Notes: generated by a model from the letters alone, not told the origin. A stretch of DNA of 64,000 bases from Paraspadella gotoi (GCA_051294375.1 CM119268.1:8976733-9040732); one strand, 5' to 3'. Shown: positions 44,802-58,199, counted from the first letter of the stretch. Numbers and translations: made by a program.

Positions 44802-45052
44802 AATCCTCCGCCCCCCGGGGTGGCTCTAGGGCGGCCCCAGGGGGCAGGCTATTCCAGGGGGAGCAGTAAAATGGTCATTGAGGGGGCGCCCCCTCTGGAT
44901 TGCCTCAGGGGGCCGCCCCAGGGGGTTCCCCCTGGGGCCAACATTTTGGGTCTATTAGGGGCGCCCCTAATGCTTAGCCCCCTGGGGCCAAAAAAAGTCT
45001 GCCCCTGGGGGTAACCCTTGGGGAGCAAAAAACTGCTCCCCCAGGGGCGAGT
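44802..45052 (+). repeat. GC-rich palindrome cluster, left
   Basis: Series of short palindromes around CCCC(A/T)GGGG and GGGGCGCCCC, in sharp contrast with the AT-rich neighbourhood. Outer part (ccccggggtggctctagggc) corresponds to the reverse complement of the right cluster's outer part. Confidence 0.85.
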
Positions 45053-45976
45053 TAGGGAGAGAGCAAAGTTTAGATGAGAAAATATACTTTCTGACTATGT
45101 TATTGTATCTGAGAATATCTCTCCCTATCTGTTACTCTCTCTTCTCTCTCTCTCTTTCTCTCTACTTTGTTTTTCTCTCTCTCTCTTTCTCTTTCTCTCT
45201 TCTCTTTTTCTCTCTTTTTCTCATTCTCTCTTTCTTTTTCTCTCTCTCTTTTTTTCTCTCTCTCTAAATTTTGTTTTCTTTCTTTCAAGACTTGTTTCAT
45301 GTAACTGAATTAAATATACATTTTTTTTCAATTTTTTGTTAATTTGTTTATTCCTTATTTTATCTAAAAATTATAATATTTGTATTTTTAACCCAATTAT
45401 TTTATTTTAATTAAAAGATATAGAATCAAGTTTGAGCAAACAATGTAGGACGGTGCCAAAAAAATTATGGTAAAAAGCTAATCAGTCATCTGTCTTTTTT
45501 TTTCTTATTTTTTTAATTTTTTTTCCGTTTTTTTTGTTGGATCGACATACTGATGGACTGATAGAGAGAGACATAATTTTTAAAAATAAAATATTCATAA
45601 TTTGATGTTCAAAAAAGAATTAAATAAATCACCAAACTAATAATAAGCAATGACCGACACACCTACTAAGTGAATTATGGAGCCCCACAAAAATAATAAA
45701 AACTATTTATCAAGATTTTTAATTCATGATCAATTTATTTCACATCGTGAAATAAATTTTTTTTCATTTAGGATTTGTAATTAATAATCATCAGTTTGTA
45801 GATTGCCTATGATGAACTCACGTTGTTAAGCAGAGGCTGACGCGTTTGAGAGACAAAGTTTGCAAAACTTTATATCTAGCTCAATCACATACTTTTCTAC
45901 CCATATACAAAATTTTATTCCAATCATCTATTTAATTACAAATAATTAGAGTTTAATGCTAATATAGGATGGACTT

Positions 45977-46445
45977 AAAGTTGATTGAATTATGTAAGTT
46001 GATTAAATTATAAAAGTTTACCAAATATAAAAGTTTACAAATGATGAAAGTTTACCAAATATTAATTTTACCAAATGATGAAAGTTTACCAAATTATAAA
46101 GTTCACCTAATTTATAAAAGTTAAGAAAATTTATGAAGGTTAACCAAATTAAGTAAATTGACTAAATTATAAAAAATTTGTTGTCAAAACAAATAAAAAT
46201 TGTTTTTCTCCTAATGCCCAAACAACGAAATCGAAAGTCTATACATAATGTCTATCAAAAAAATTACCAAACTTTGCTAGTTGACCAAATTGTTAAAGTT
46301 AACCAAATTATCAAAGTTACCAAATTATAAAAGTTTACCAAATTCTAAAAGTTGACTAAATTATATTAGTTGACCAAATTATGTCAGGTGACCAAATTAT
46401 GTCATTTGACTAAATTATGATGTTGACCAAATTATGCAAGTGGTA
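45977..46445 (+). repeat. AT-rich minisatellite, unit about 18 bp
   Basis: Diverged tandem units around AGTTGACCAAATTAT(N)AA, in two blocks (about 45977-46175 and 46275-46445) separated by about 100 bp without the motif. Confidence 0.85.
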
Positions 46446-46619
46446 TTGTACAGCTATTGGTCCATTGATTGATTAATAGAAATGAAAAATATTAATTTAT
46501 ATTTTTATTATAATGAAAGATGAAAAAAAAATAGATAGAGAAAGAGAGAGAGAGGAAACAGAGGGAGAGAAAGAGAGAGAGAGGAGAAGAGAGGAAGAGA
46601 GAGATAGGAGGGAGAGAGA

Positions 46620-46822
46620 GCCGTTCCAGGGGCAGGAAAATCCATCCCCCTGGGGGGTGGCCCCGGGGGAAAGGTTTTCTAGCCCCAGGGGATTCCCCCT
46701 GGAGTGGCCCTGGGCCCAAAAAGAGCTACAGGGGCCGCCCCCAGGCGGTAAAGATTTGCTGCCCTCGGGGCGGCCCCGCGGGCCACTCCGCGGGCCGCCC
46801 CAGCACCGCCCCGGGGGAAGCG
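46620..46822 (+). repeat. GC-rich palindrome cluster, right
   Basis: Palindromes such as CCCCAGGGG, CCCCGGGGG, CCGCGGG; inverted relative to the left cluster at its outer end. Confidence 0.85.
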
Positions 46823-46849
46823 ATTCTGAAGGATGACATACTTGGGAAA

Positions 46850-47647
46850 AGGAGGGGGAGAGGAAGGAACAAGAGGGAGGAAAAGAAGGGGGGAGAGGAA
46901 GGAAAAAGAGGGAGAGAAGAGAGAAATATTTTGGTGAAGGGAAAAAAAGATATTTTGGTGGAGGGAGGAAAAGACAGGGAAAGAAAAATAAAAGGAAACG
47001 AAAAGAAAGCTGGGGAAGAAAATAAAAAGTGTGGAGGTACTTTGGACTTGAGTGAAAAAAAAAACGAGACGAGGCGAGTTGAATTAAAGCTAAATACATG
47101 AAAGTGAAAGAGAGAAGGGGATAGACATGTAGCTAAGAGAAAATTAAGATAAGATACTAACTTAGATGTTTAACTAAATTGAGTGAAATGGAGAAGAGCT
47201 AAAAGAGATCGAGACCAAGTTTTGTACACAAAATTAACTCAAAGTGTCAAAAAAAACCAAGAACGGTGATTCTAATGTGTTGCGCCACAGTTACTTTATT
47301 TTCACGTGTATTTCCCTTTGATCACATGATATGACTTGACATGATATGAAATGACTAAAAAACTTTTTTTGCCTGTGAAGTGTATTTATGACTTGCACTG
47401 CATCAAAATTCTGTTTTTTATTCCTTGTAGTTTTAAGAATTTCTGAAGGCGGCGCTTGCGGACCGACCGACCGACAGACGGACCAAAAGGTGACTTTAAG
47501 AGTTGCTCCGCGAGAAAATATAACGAGAGAAAAAATTAAAACAGCGTAACACAGCGGAGGTTATAGAGAAACTTTCCCGACTTTCCCCGATCTCAAATGC
47601 GCGTATCTATGACGACCTTTTCTCGAACCCCATCCATCGTCTATCAT

Positions 47648-47679
<32 letters not shown>

Positions 47680-48160
47680 TTTCCCATAATTGGATCCATT
47701 TCCTTCTCTACGACTTTTTCTCCCGAATTTTTTTATTCCTGGCCCCGCGGTAATTTTTCCATCTTCGGGCAATCTCGCTATTTCTCTCGCTCTCTATCTC
47801 TCTCTATCTCTCCCTCTCCTACTGAACCTCTTTCTCCCTTTCTCTCTCTCCCTCTCTCCCTTTCTTGCTTTTTCCTTCCTTTTAAAAGTTTTAATTATAT
47901 GCTGATGAGCAATGATTTCCATCTTTCGTTTCTTAATTATTCCGATTCTAACGACACTCTTTTTTTTTGGACATCCGATTGATTTTTTAATATGTATTTT
48001 GCTGAGTTATGATGATTGAATGATTATTAATCATTTATTAATCAATTATTATTCGATTGTCGTCAAAATGTTTCATTCCTTCATCCAACCTCGAACCCTT
48101 AAACTTCCAGCCACTTCTTCATTTTCGTTATTCTAATTTCGGGCTCTGAAATCGGTTTAC
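46850..48160. other. no gene seen
   Basis: Purine-rich to 47110, then AT-rich. Contains cgaccgaccgacagacgg at 47463-47480 and a (GTC)n run at 47646-47680. Frames only from composition. Confidence 0.4.
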
Positions 48161-48164
48161 GTCG

Positions 48165-48390
48165 CCGCCGCCACAGCCACCGCCGCCACCGCCGCCACCG
48201 CCGCCAGCGGTCAGTGGGCACAAATTCCGTCTGGAAAGTTAAGTATGTCTGTTCCAGCCTTCAGCCTTCAGCCTTCAGCATCAATCATATCTTCCCCGAC
48301 CTTTCGGACTTGAAGCCCTGTCCCATCTTCTCTCTCTCTCTCTGTCTCTCTCTGTTTGTCTCTGTCTCTCTCTGTTTGTCTCTGTCTCCT

Positions 48391-48462
<72 letters not shown>

Positions 48463-48633
48463 CTCTCTCTTAACTATGTATCAATCTATCTCTCTCTATT
48501 TATCTCACTCTGTCTCTCTCTCTATCTCGAAGAGAGAGAAAAAGATGCGAAATCATTAGCAGTGGAACCTCCGGACCGGGGCGGAATCGAAAGACGTTTC
48601 GGTCCGTTTGCCTCTGTTCTCTCTCTCTCTCTT

Positions 48634-48685
<52 letters not shown>

Positions 48686-48722
48686 CTCTCTTCTCTCCTC
48701 TCGGCTCTCTCTCTCTCTCTCT
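48165..48722 (+). repeat. (CCG)n followed by CT-rich microsatellites
   Basis: CCGCCA repeats at 48163-48207, then CT/TGTC tracts at 48330-48475 and 48619-48722. An island of non-repeat sequence (48540-48615) has no clear exon signal. Confidence 0.9.
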
Positions 48723-48739
48723 CGTTAAAGAACGGAATT

Positions 48740-49730
48740 TGTTCTTCTCTTCCATCTCTTTTTCTGCGATTAAAGTGATTATGCTAATTGCGTTTCATTC
48801 TTAATATTAACTAAATTTTAATCGTTATTTTTGTATAACTATAACGATTATCAATGACACTTTTTGAGTAATTATCACAATTCATGAGTCATCACAAACA
48901 ATTAAGTCACTCCGATTCACGTTCTCCCACGCCCTATGACATATAATCTTTTGGTATTTTGCGAACGAATCGCAAACTCTTTCACATCCGTTCCTTCTTC
49001 TCGAAGGGTAAATCAATAAAAAAAAAATTTCCCCCTCTTTTCCTCCGAAAGTTTGTCAGCCTTTCATGAAAAGATCGTCAGCCTGTCGTCTTATCCTTCT
49101 TGCACGAACTTCGTTGGTCTCGGTTTCTCATTATCGGAGAAGAGTCATCCCCGTCAGTTCGTCTTCTGCGAATGAACTTCGTTATATGGCCGATCTCGTT
49201 CTGAGTAAGCGGCAAGCCTCGATTCTGTACTAATTATGAAATGGGGACGAGCAAGACAAAATTATCCATTTATATTTTATACAATGTAAGAGAGTCATGA
49301 TCGAAAGCTTCCTGGGTCTTGCTGGGTTATTTTATCTCAGAGATTACCACGTTTCCACACGTAATGTTTTTATAAACTGTCTTAATTTTTTAATATTCCA
49401 TAAAAGGGTCATCTTAATCCTTCGAAAACATAAATTCATTAATCAACTCCTTGCAAGTTAATTCGGTGGGAAAATCGTCAGATTGCCTAATCACACCCCG
49501 ACTGTCAGTCTTGGCGACACTCTAACCTCATCGACCCAGTTTATATCCTTTTTTTTTCACTGGGCGGCCAATTCGCAGTTCCGCTCGGTCGCCGCTTATT
49601 CAAGAGACTTCAAACTCGTCAGTTTCTCTTTAACCACCGACTTCAGTTTTCCCCCTCGTTTCTCGTTTCTTCTGCCCGGAAACTATTAGAGGATCTGCCC
49701 GCCATTTTTCTCTCTCCTTTTTTTCGCATT
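48740..49730. other. no gene seen
   Basis: Mixed sequence. A 68-codon frame at 49483-49689 has no recognisable motif and no exon borders; not called. Confidence 0.4.
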
Positions 49731-49737
49731 TGAGAAC

Positions 49738-49776
49738 GAGAGAGAGAGAGAGAGAGGAGAGAAGAGGAGAGAGAAG

Positions 49777-49848
<72 letters not shown>
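49738..49848 (+). repeat. (GA)n microsatellite
   Basis: Interrupted GA tract. Confidence 0.95.
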
Positions 49849-50361
49849 ATCAATCTCCTTCGTCAGCCACTGAAAAATTTTGCAGTCGTTTGACCTATGA
49901 CCTCTTTGACCTTCAATGGGTCTCCGATGACCAGCGTCGTCGCTCCCAAATTTTTTTTTCCCTGAAGTTTTTTTGTTTGTTTTTTTTTGTTCGAGATCGA
50001 ATTTGCGTCGAAAGGCTTCCGGTGAAAAAGGACAGTCGAGATTGAAGAGGATGTACGGATGAATTTTAACATCATATTTATCGTGCGATTAAACATCCCT
50101 TGGAAAAATGTCATTTCGTTTAATGAAACTTATGTCTAAAAAGAGAATTTGTAATAAACCATGTCGGTAAAAAAGGACAGATTGTCTTGGGAGAGTCGCA
50201 ATATGAAATCATGTTAAATTGACTTGATACGTACGCACAATTAAGAGCTTGAATTTTTTTTTTTCTCGATTCTAAACGGTTCGCTACAAATGTCCCCTGA
50301 TATTCCGTCCCCAACGTCTTAGCTTCAGTTTTAATTAAAATCCATTTGGCTCACCGTCAAC

Positions 50362-50392
<31 letters not shown>

Positions 50393-50499
50393 CTCTCTCT
50401 CTTTGAAACGACTCGCTAATTGTGTCCATAGCCCCAACTGGCAATTGGATCGCCTTTTCGTCTCGTGTCGTTCATCTCATCTTCTTCGTGCCATCGACT

Positions 50500-50502
50500 C
50501 TC

Positions 50503-50584
<82 letters not shown>
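50500..50584 (+). repeat. (CT)n microsatellite
   Basis: CT tract, nearly perfect from 50515. Confidence 0.97.
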
Positions 50585-50586
<2 letters not shown>

Positions 50587-50706
50587 TCTCTTTTCTCGCT
50601 CTTCTCTTCCTCTCCTTCCATCCCTCCATCTTCATTAAAACTCCATCTTCACCTCGACTCTTTCGAACTTCCAGCGCCATCTTTCTCCGTCCCTATTTTC
50701 CGGCTC

Positions 50707-51644
50707 NNNNNNNNNNNNNNNNNNNNNNNNNNNNNNNNNNNNNNNNNNNNNNNNNNNNNNNNNNNNNNNNNNNNNNNNNNNNNNNNNNNNNNNNNNNNNN
50801 NNNNNNNNNNNNNNNNNNNNNNNNNNNNNNNNNNNNNNNNNNNNNNNNNNNNNNNNNNNNNNNNNNNNNNNNNNNNNNNNNNNNNNNNNNNNNNNNNNNN
50901 NNNNNNNNNNNNNNNNNNNNNNNNNNNNNNNNNNNNNNNNNNNNNNNNNNNNNNNNNNNNNNNNNNNNNNNNNNNNNNNNNNNNNNNNNNNNNNNNNNNN
51001 NNNNNNNNNNNNNNNNNNNNNNNNNNNNNNNNNNNNNNNNNNNNNNNNNNNNNNNNNNNNNNNNNNNNNNNNNNNNNNNNNNNNNNNNNNNNNNNNNNNN
51101 NNNNNNNNNNNNNNNNNNNNNNNNNNNNNNNNNNNNNNNNNNNNNNNNNNNNNNNNNNNNNNNNNNNNNNNNNNNNNNNNNNNNNNNNNNNNNNNNNNNN
51201 NNNNNNNNNNNNNNNNNNNNNNNNNNNNNNNNNNNNNNNNNNNNNNNNNNNNNNNNNNNNNNNNNNNNNNNNNNNNNNNNNNNNNNNNNNNNNNNNNNNN
51301 NNNNNNNNNNNNNNNNNNNNNNNNNNNNNNNNNNNNNNNNNNNNNNNNNNNNNNNNNNNNNNNNNNNNNNNNNNNNNNNNNNNNNNNNNNNNNNNNNNNN
51401 NNNNNNNNNNNNNNNNNNNNNNNNNNNNNNNNNNNNNNNNNNNNNNNNNNNNNNNNNNNNNNNNNNNNNNNNNNNNNNNNNNNNNNNNNNNNNNNNNNNN
51501 NNNNNNNNNNNNNNNNNNNNNNNNNNNNNNNNNNNNNNNNNNNNNNNNNNNNNNNNNNNNNNNNNNNNNNNNNNNNNNNNNNNNNNNNNNNNNNNNNNNN
51601 NNNNNNNNNNNNNNNNNNNNNNNNNNNNNNNNNNNNNNNNNNNN
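50707..51644. other. assembly gap, 938 N
   Basis: Largest gap; flanked on the right by a CT tract. Confidence 0.99.
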
Positions 51645-54600
51645 TCCCTCTCCCTCTCTCTCATAACCTTCCACCTCTTTTCATTACCTGCAAAGACGTC
51701 AAGCCTCTCGCCGTCTCTCTCGGCTTCCCGGCTTCCCGCTTACTGCCCTTCCGGCTTCCCGGGTTCCTACCTCCGGCTCCCGACCCTTAGCCCCTTCTCC
51801 CCGCGGACTCTTCTTCCTCCGGTGAATTCTTAAAGAGGCCGAAAATCGGGAATAACGCGCGGGTAAGGTCCGGGTCGAATGACGCACCCATGGGACTTAG
51901 ATGTGGCACCCATGGGGACCCGATCGGGCGCCCATTGGCCGAGTAGACGCGGTTGGAAGAAAGGCACTGAAAGAGACCAACGGTCGATTTAAATAACCAA
52001 ATGTTGTGCTTTTTTGATATCTTTTTAAATGTCGATTTGATATATTGACTATTCTGAAATTAAACTTTTATAAATCTTTACAAACGACAGTAATTAAGCT
52101 TCTTCAAGGTTTTATTTGACTATTACAACTTTCAAATATATTTTTTTTCAATGTGTTCACCTACGCAATGATCAAAAATACTGGCAAAAAAATGGATGTC
52201 TCCAAACATTGAAAAAATGTTCAAGGAAAGAAGTCCAACATTCCGCTCTCTAAAATAACCAAATGACCATTGACCGACATTCACATTGTCTCTCACGTTT
52301 TGTGGCATTTCTTCCTTCTCTGTTTCCCTTTAAATCCTCGTCCAAAGATTTCACCTGCCATCGACGATCGAACGGGGTTGATTTTTATTAGGTCAACCCC
52401 CCCGCCATTCTCTCTTCCCCACGGGGGCGACCATCTTTATACCCCTAAGTGGGGGTGTGGGGTCAACCCCGTTCTCTCTCGATGCGCCGGCCCTCCTGGG
52501 GTCATTCGGTTCCACCGCGGGGTCACCGAGGTCCTCGGCGAACCATAAGCGTTGGAATAGGAATGAGGTGCGAGTCTCGACTGCCTGCGGCGACAAGCAG
52601 AGGATGTTTGGACGCGTGAATGGAAGATGCCTGGAGGGGGAGAAGGGGTTTCGGCGGGATGGGAAGGGAGTCGGGGTAACGGGGTGTAGAAAAGACTGAG
52701 TCATCGCCGGGAGTTTGATTCGTTGTTTTGATTTGAAGGTTTTCGGAGGTTCAACGTTTCGCTTAAGTATTCCACCTTAAGGTTCCATTCCGTTTTGTTC
52801 CATTCTATTCCATTTTCATACATTTCATATTTCGAGTCCCATGTCTCGGATCCATTATCCAAGTAAATAAACATTGTGGGGTTTGAAGACAGAAACTAAA
52901 GAGACATTAACGTGGAAAGAAAGTGTACCTTTGTTTTTGGTTTTTTTTTTCGTTTCGGTTTCCCTTTTTTTTCCGCCGCTAGTGAGCGTCGGCACCAACG
53001 ATTTCCTTCTCTCTTGCCGAAAACGTTTTCGCCGGAAATGGTGCTCAGAGATGGCGAAAAAGAAAGAAAGTGAAAAAAAAAAAGGAGAGAAAGAAAGATG
53101 GAAAAAGGGAGAGAAAGAAAGATGGGGGAAAAAAAGAAAAGAGGGAAGGAAAGAGAGAGAAAAGTAAAGAAAGAAAGAGAGAAAAAAGGAGAGAATGAAA
53201 AGGAGAATGAGAGAAAGAAATAGTTAGATAGTAGAAAGAAATAAAAGCGAAAAAATATCCGTTCTAAATATTTCTCGGGAGAAGCCGTCATTCCCTATTC
53301 TACTACAAAAATATGAAGATGAAACATTCATCTTCTCACGAAAATCAGGTCTCGAGCGCCATCTTGAATCTTGATAAGAAACCGAGCATATTCGAGCGCA
53401 GCGACATTTCTGAGCAGAATTTCCGACTCAGCAAAAAAAAAAAGAGAGAAACCCAAAGATGGAAATCATTACAAGTTTCGCCGGAATGTGGAGGAAAGTC
53501 CGCTTCCTAGAGATTGGCCGAAACCAAACAATGTTTGGAATTTTAATAACTTAAAATCTCATATTTTTATGGTTTGAAAGAAATGATAATGTCGTGCGCG
53601 TATCCTACAGAGCAGTGAACAGATATTATTCCTTTATAGAAGAGCGGAAAGAATGTTTGGGTTCGTAAATACCGAAATATTTCGCTTTATTTAGTTATTT
53701 TAAAAATATTTATTTGTATTTTTTAGTACTAGTTTAGCATCATTCTTTAAATATTTTCGTCTTTAGCGAAAAATTAATATGAAATAAAACCGTTGTTTAA
53801 ACAATCTAAAACGTCTTCTATCATCCAAACACAACGAAACGAAATGAAATAACGATGAAATAAAAACTCTAAACGTTTTCATTTTCTACAAATGTAAATT
53901 ATGTAAATTATTTTTCGCATGTCAGACTGAAGAAAACGTTTATTATTCATTTCTCAAAAAAAAAAAAAAGACGTAAACAAACATAAAAAACAATCCAGAC
54001 GCAGTTCGTTTTCTTTATCGTCACGTCGACCATTTATTTCTCTGGTTTTGTTTATTTATGTTTTCTCGTCGGCGACGCTGATTACAGATTTTTAATCAAA
54101 CGGAAAAAACAATAAATAAAAAACAATATTAGGAAAAAAAAATTATCCTATAAAATATCGGAGTGTAAAACGGCCAGAGATGCCTTCTTGTCGCAGGGCA
54201 GGACTCTTCCAATATTCTGGCTCAAAAGATATTTTTTCCAGTCCGAATATTCTTTAAAATGTCCGGCTTTAAAATGTTCCTACGCGAGAAGGAGAGATTA
54301 AAAAAAGATTTTCCGTCTCGTTTTGTCCGAACATTCCTGAAAATAATGTCCGTCTGTCCGTACGCATAAGAGAGAGAGAGATTGGTGCGGTGGCTCGCGT
54401 TCGAGTTCAGATCCAAATGGAGCCCTTATCTCTTATCGACGACGTCTGACATTCTCTTCGCCTCGTTGGTTCCCAGTTCCCCCCCCCCAATCTCCCCCCT
54501 TCTTTTTGCCCCCTTTTCCTTTTCCTCCCCATTTTTTTCTTTTCTTTAATATCCTTTTTTTTTGTCTCCTTTCCTTTACTCTTTCTCTCTTCCTTTTTCG

Positions 54601-54750
54601 TATATATTTCCGTTTTCCTTCTCCTTTTTCCCCCATTCACCATTGCAATCCTCCCCTTTCCTCTATCAGTCCTCGCACCCTACCTTTATTGCTTGAGACT
54701 TCGTTTGCCATTTTTTGCGCGTTTTGACGAGGCCTGTACCTTTTTCATCT
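51645..54750. other. no firmly supported gene
   Basis: A GC-rich block at 52370-52700 has competing open frames on both strands with GC-rich codons but no convincing acceptor or donor. Purine-rich run 53060-53230 and pyrimidine-rich run 54480-54660. Otherwise AT-rich. Confidence 0.4.
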
Positions 54751-54754
54751 CTAG

Positions 54755-54906
54755 TCCCACAGAATGCAGCAAAACTGCAAAACTCCAGTTTGCCCAAGAC
54801 CATTGTTGAGTTTATTAAATTGGTACAAAATAATTTAAAATATAATGAAGCTATCTGTTCCGATGATGTTGAACAGGCTATATTAAACTTATTTAACTAT
54901 GTTTAA
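54755..54906 (+). CDS. candidate orphan terminal exon
   Basis: A strong acceptor (gtacctttttcatctctag) is followed by a frame open to TAA: VPQNAAKLQNSSLPKTIVEF then IKLVQNNLKYNEAICSDDVE and QAILNLFNYV. The text looks like a helical protein C-terminus. Codons are AT-rich, unlike the IgSF exons, so it belongs to a different gene or a mobile element. Phase 1 at its start. No upstream partner identified on the + strand. Family not recognised. Confidence 0.35.
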
Positions 54907-55297
54907 AGCCTGATTCAGTGATTCTCTTTTTCAAGAAAATAAGATAGCTGGACCCTACAAGTTTTCAATCAAAACTCTGGCACGGTCTAGTTTAATAACT
55001 AACAGTGTACACCTGGCTTCACCATAAACGAAGTGGTACAATGTGGTACGTGCTACAATTAACACCCTTCTCCCCCTATCTCTCAACTCTACCCCTTCTC
55101 ACCCCCCGCCACTCCTTTTCACCCCCAACACACCTCCCCCCCCCGCTTAAAGCCAGCTCCACCAGCCTCGGTCACGCTTCCCGGTCTCTTAACTCCATTT
55201 AAATTCTTTCCTCGGCGAGAGAGTAAAAATTCTTTTGCATGATAACGTTATTGAGGAGACGTTTTATGGAACTTTATTTCTCGTCTCCATTCCGCGC

Positions 55298-55325
55298 GGA
55301 GAGAGAGAGAGAGAGAGCAAAAGCT

Positions 55326-55404
<79 letters not shown>
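55298..55404 (+). repeat. (GA)n microsatellite
   Basis: Interrupted GA tract. Confidence 0.95.
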
Positions 55405-55407
<3 letters not shown>

Positions 55408-55499
55408 TATCCTTAATAATCGGAAGAAGTAACTCTCTAGAGTGGGAGCGACGTCGCTTGTTGAAATATTTATTTTCTCAAAACTCAATTTTTTTTTAT

Positions 55500-57120
55500 T
55501 GTTGAAAAACTTGAAATTGAAAGGAGGATAATTATGGCTTTTCTTGCTGAGTTGTTCACACTACGCAAAACACGTTACTTACGGCAATATTAAACGAACG
55601 GCTTTAAAGATAAAAAGTTATTTTTTTTACGCTTTGGTTTTCACATTAAACGTGTTTGCCACGTATTTGCTAGTTGGACTGATCTAGCATTCGTCTAGAA
55701 AGACTAGACCCTATTTTTTCCCACAACTGGAAAAAGATTTCGCAAAATCTACCGCCTTTCTCCATCTCGGCTTATCCCTAAAAATGCCCTTTTTTTTTGG
55801 TCGTCATCGTTGTCAGCTTCTTAATTCTTATCTGGTTTTGCTTTCGATTCCTACTTTATCTCACCAAATCCCTTACCCTTACTTCACTCACCATTTTTTC
55901 TACGAATGAACCTTATCTTTTTTTGTCTTTCGAAGCTCACCCCACCCCAGACCACACCCAGACTTCCTAACTCAACGGGGTTAACTTACCCTCACCTCTT
56001 TCTATTATCTAGCTCTTAGCATTCACGCGCCACCAAGCAGGAAGGGTTAACGTTCGAATCCACTCTGTCAGCCTTTAACCATCTACCCTTTTCCCTTTTT
56101 TTTTCCCCGCCAGGTTAAAAGAAAAAAAATCGTTTTCCTTTTCATCGACTTTTCCTTAAATACTTTTCCTTTTCTTATAATATGTTCTTTCCGTCTTTCA
56201 ATACCATTATTTTGTAATCTTTTCCTTTCCTTTTAACCATTTTTATTTTCTTATTCCATCGTCTTTTTTCGTCACCGGTTTTTTTTCTTTCACGGTAAAA
56301 GAGGTTCTTTCTCTAACCGCCCCCTCAAAAAAAAAAAAAAAAAAAAACCGTGTTGGCGCTTTGGAAGTAAAAAAAAAAAATTATCGGTTTAATGTTTCAT
56401 CGGTTCGCGAATAGAATTTTATTCTCCCAAGAATCAGAGTGAGAAAAACGTTGAGAGAGAAAGAATGGCAACATCAAGAATTAGAATTTCAATTTCCTGT
56501 AAAAACTACTACGATTTTACGACTCGAGATTCGCTTCTCTTTCTCTCACTCCCAATCGGGTTAGACCTTCTCACGTCTCACCTTTACAGACCGAGAAATC
56601 ACGTCACAAACATTCCATCCTGCGGCCATAATCTATCAGTTTAACCTTTTGCCTCTCGGCTGCGCAATGTCATTCCCCTTTCTCTATTCGGTCGCCATGT
56701 TTATTTTTTCTCCTCTCTTTGTACAGACGTTTAGTGGCAAACATTAAATGGGCAAGCATTCTTCTACAACTTCTATATGTATATAAATTTTTATATTATC
56801 GTACAAAGTTTGAACCATGCCACATAATCTCTGCCCCTAAAATGTATCATTTACGCCTTTTCTTCACCATATCACAAACTCTCTACCATGCCACTTAATC
56901 TCCACCTAAATAATCTATCACTTCAACCTCCTCCCCCTCATGTCACAAGATCTCTACCATGCCACTTAATCTCTGCCTCAATAATCTATCAGTTAAACCT
57001 CCGACTTCCGGCGCCGGGAAAAGTCAGAACCGGAGGATTTTCGTCTCTCGACCCGAATTCGATTCTTCTTCATTGAAATTCGAGTCTCGGCGCCCGATTC
57101 GTGGCGCAGATGTCGCTTTC
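55500..57120. other. no gene seen; contains a 60-80 bp imperfect repeat
   Basis: From about 56815 to 57005 a phrase, catgccac(a/t)taatctc...ctaa(a/t)..atcta(t)ca(c/t)tt, recurs three times at intervals of about 70 nt. Rest is AT/pyrimidine-rich without signals. Confidence 0.5.
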
Positions 57121-57311
57121 CGTTTGACTCGCTCTCTTTCTCTCTCTCTATCTTTCTCTCTCTCCCTCACACTTCCTTACCCTCTACGACGAACGGTCCC
57201 TGACCCCCGCTTACTCTCACTGCTTTTCCTTGGCAAGCAATGCTTGCTTCTTTCCTCACGTCATCTCGTGTTTTTATCACTTCTCCTCTCATCTTTTAAA
57301 CTTTCAAGATC

Positions 57312-57352
57312 TATCTATCTATTCATCTATATATCTATCTATCTATCTATGA
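57312..57352 (+). repeat. (ATCT)n microsatellite
   Basis: Short tetranucleotide tract. Confidence 0.93.
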
Positions 57353-57827
57353 TCTCTCTCTTCATTTCAACCCTTCCATAACTCTTATATCCTTTTCATT
57401 CGCCCCAGTTCAATCTCTCCTCACTTCGATATCCTTACCTTTAGCCTCACTTAGCCTTCTCTCTCCCTCGCCAACGACTCAGCTTTCAGGGCGTCTTTAG
57501 CGATCTCACTTTTTGACGCTTGAATTCCCGACTTATTTTAAACGACTTGAGCATTTACAGTTGGATCGCGTTAAAGCGAAATTGCTTGGTAACTTTAGTT
57601 GGTCTAAGCTTACTGCTTAGGGATGTTTAATATTTAAGGCTGGCAGCGTTAATCAATACATGGTTAATCAAAATAAGTTATATGAATAAGTAAATAAGTA
57701 CCGATTGTATATAAAACAAAGTTAACTAAAAATAAAAACAATGACGAAAAAACAAGGGTGAAAAAAAAAACAGTTCATTTGAGATTCATAGTTTCGGTTT
57801 TTTGTCATAATCATGAATGATGTTCGT

Positions 57828-57834
57828 CGCCTCC

Positions 57835-57869
<35 letters not shown>

Positions 57870-58152
57870 CTTCTTGTCTTCTTGTCCCCCATCGTCGTCT
57901 GTTGTCGTCGTCACATTAAGAGTCACCCACGTTGACCCCATAGTTTTTCGTCGGCGACGGCGAAGGCCGGGTTGTCATGGTAACGGAAAAACAGAGGCGG
58001 CCATTTTTTGTTTTCGACGTAACCATGAGTTACGAGGCCGGGCGTGGGCCCGGAGGGGAAGATTCACTAAATTTTCCTCTCTACTCTCATCTAGCTCCTC
58101 TCTATCTCTCTCGTCTCATCCTCGATCTTTCTCTCTCTACTCTCTCTCTCTC

Positions 58153-58199
<47 letters not shown>

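Larger units (their letters stand above)
44788..46840. mobile_element. composite fold-back-like element with GC-palindrome ends and AT minisatellite core
   Basis: The ends are inverted: tatgtcatc at 44788-44796 and gatgacata at 46832-46840, each followed inward by a GC-rich cluster (44802-45052 and 46620-46822) made of imperfect palindromes such as CCCCTGGGG, GGGGCGCCCC and CCCCAGGGG. Inside are a CT tract on the left (45128-45268) and a GA tract on the right (46524-46620), then an AT-rich core with a TTGACCAAATTAT minisatellite. No coding frame, so if mobile it is non-autonomous. No target-site duplication is visible because both flanks are GA-rich. Family unknown. Confidence 0.5.

Noticed and set aside
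45977-46445. Satellite or centromeric array
   Set aside because: The array is under 0.5 kb, strongly diverged and embedded in a local element, so it is a minisatellite.
52270-52704. GC-rich block with open frames on both strands
   Set aside because: Both strands look weakly coding, which usually reflects composition. No convincing acceptor or donor and no motif; I could not choose a strand.
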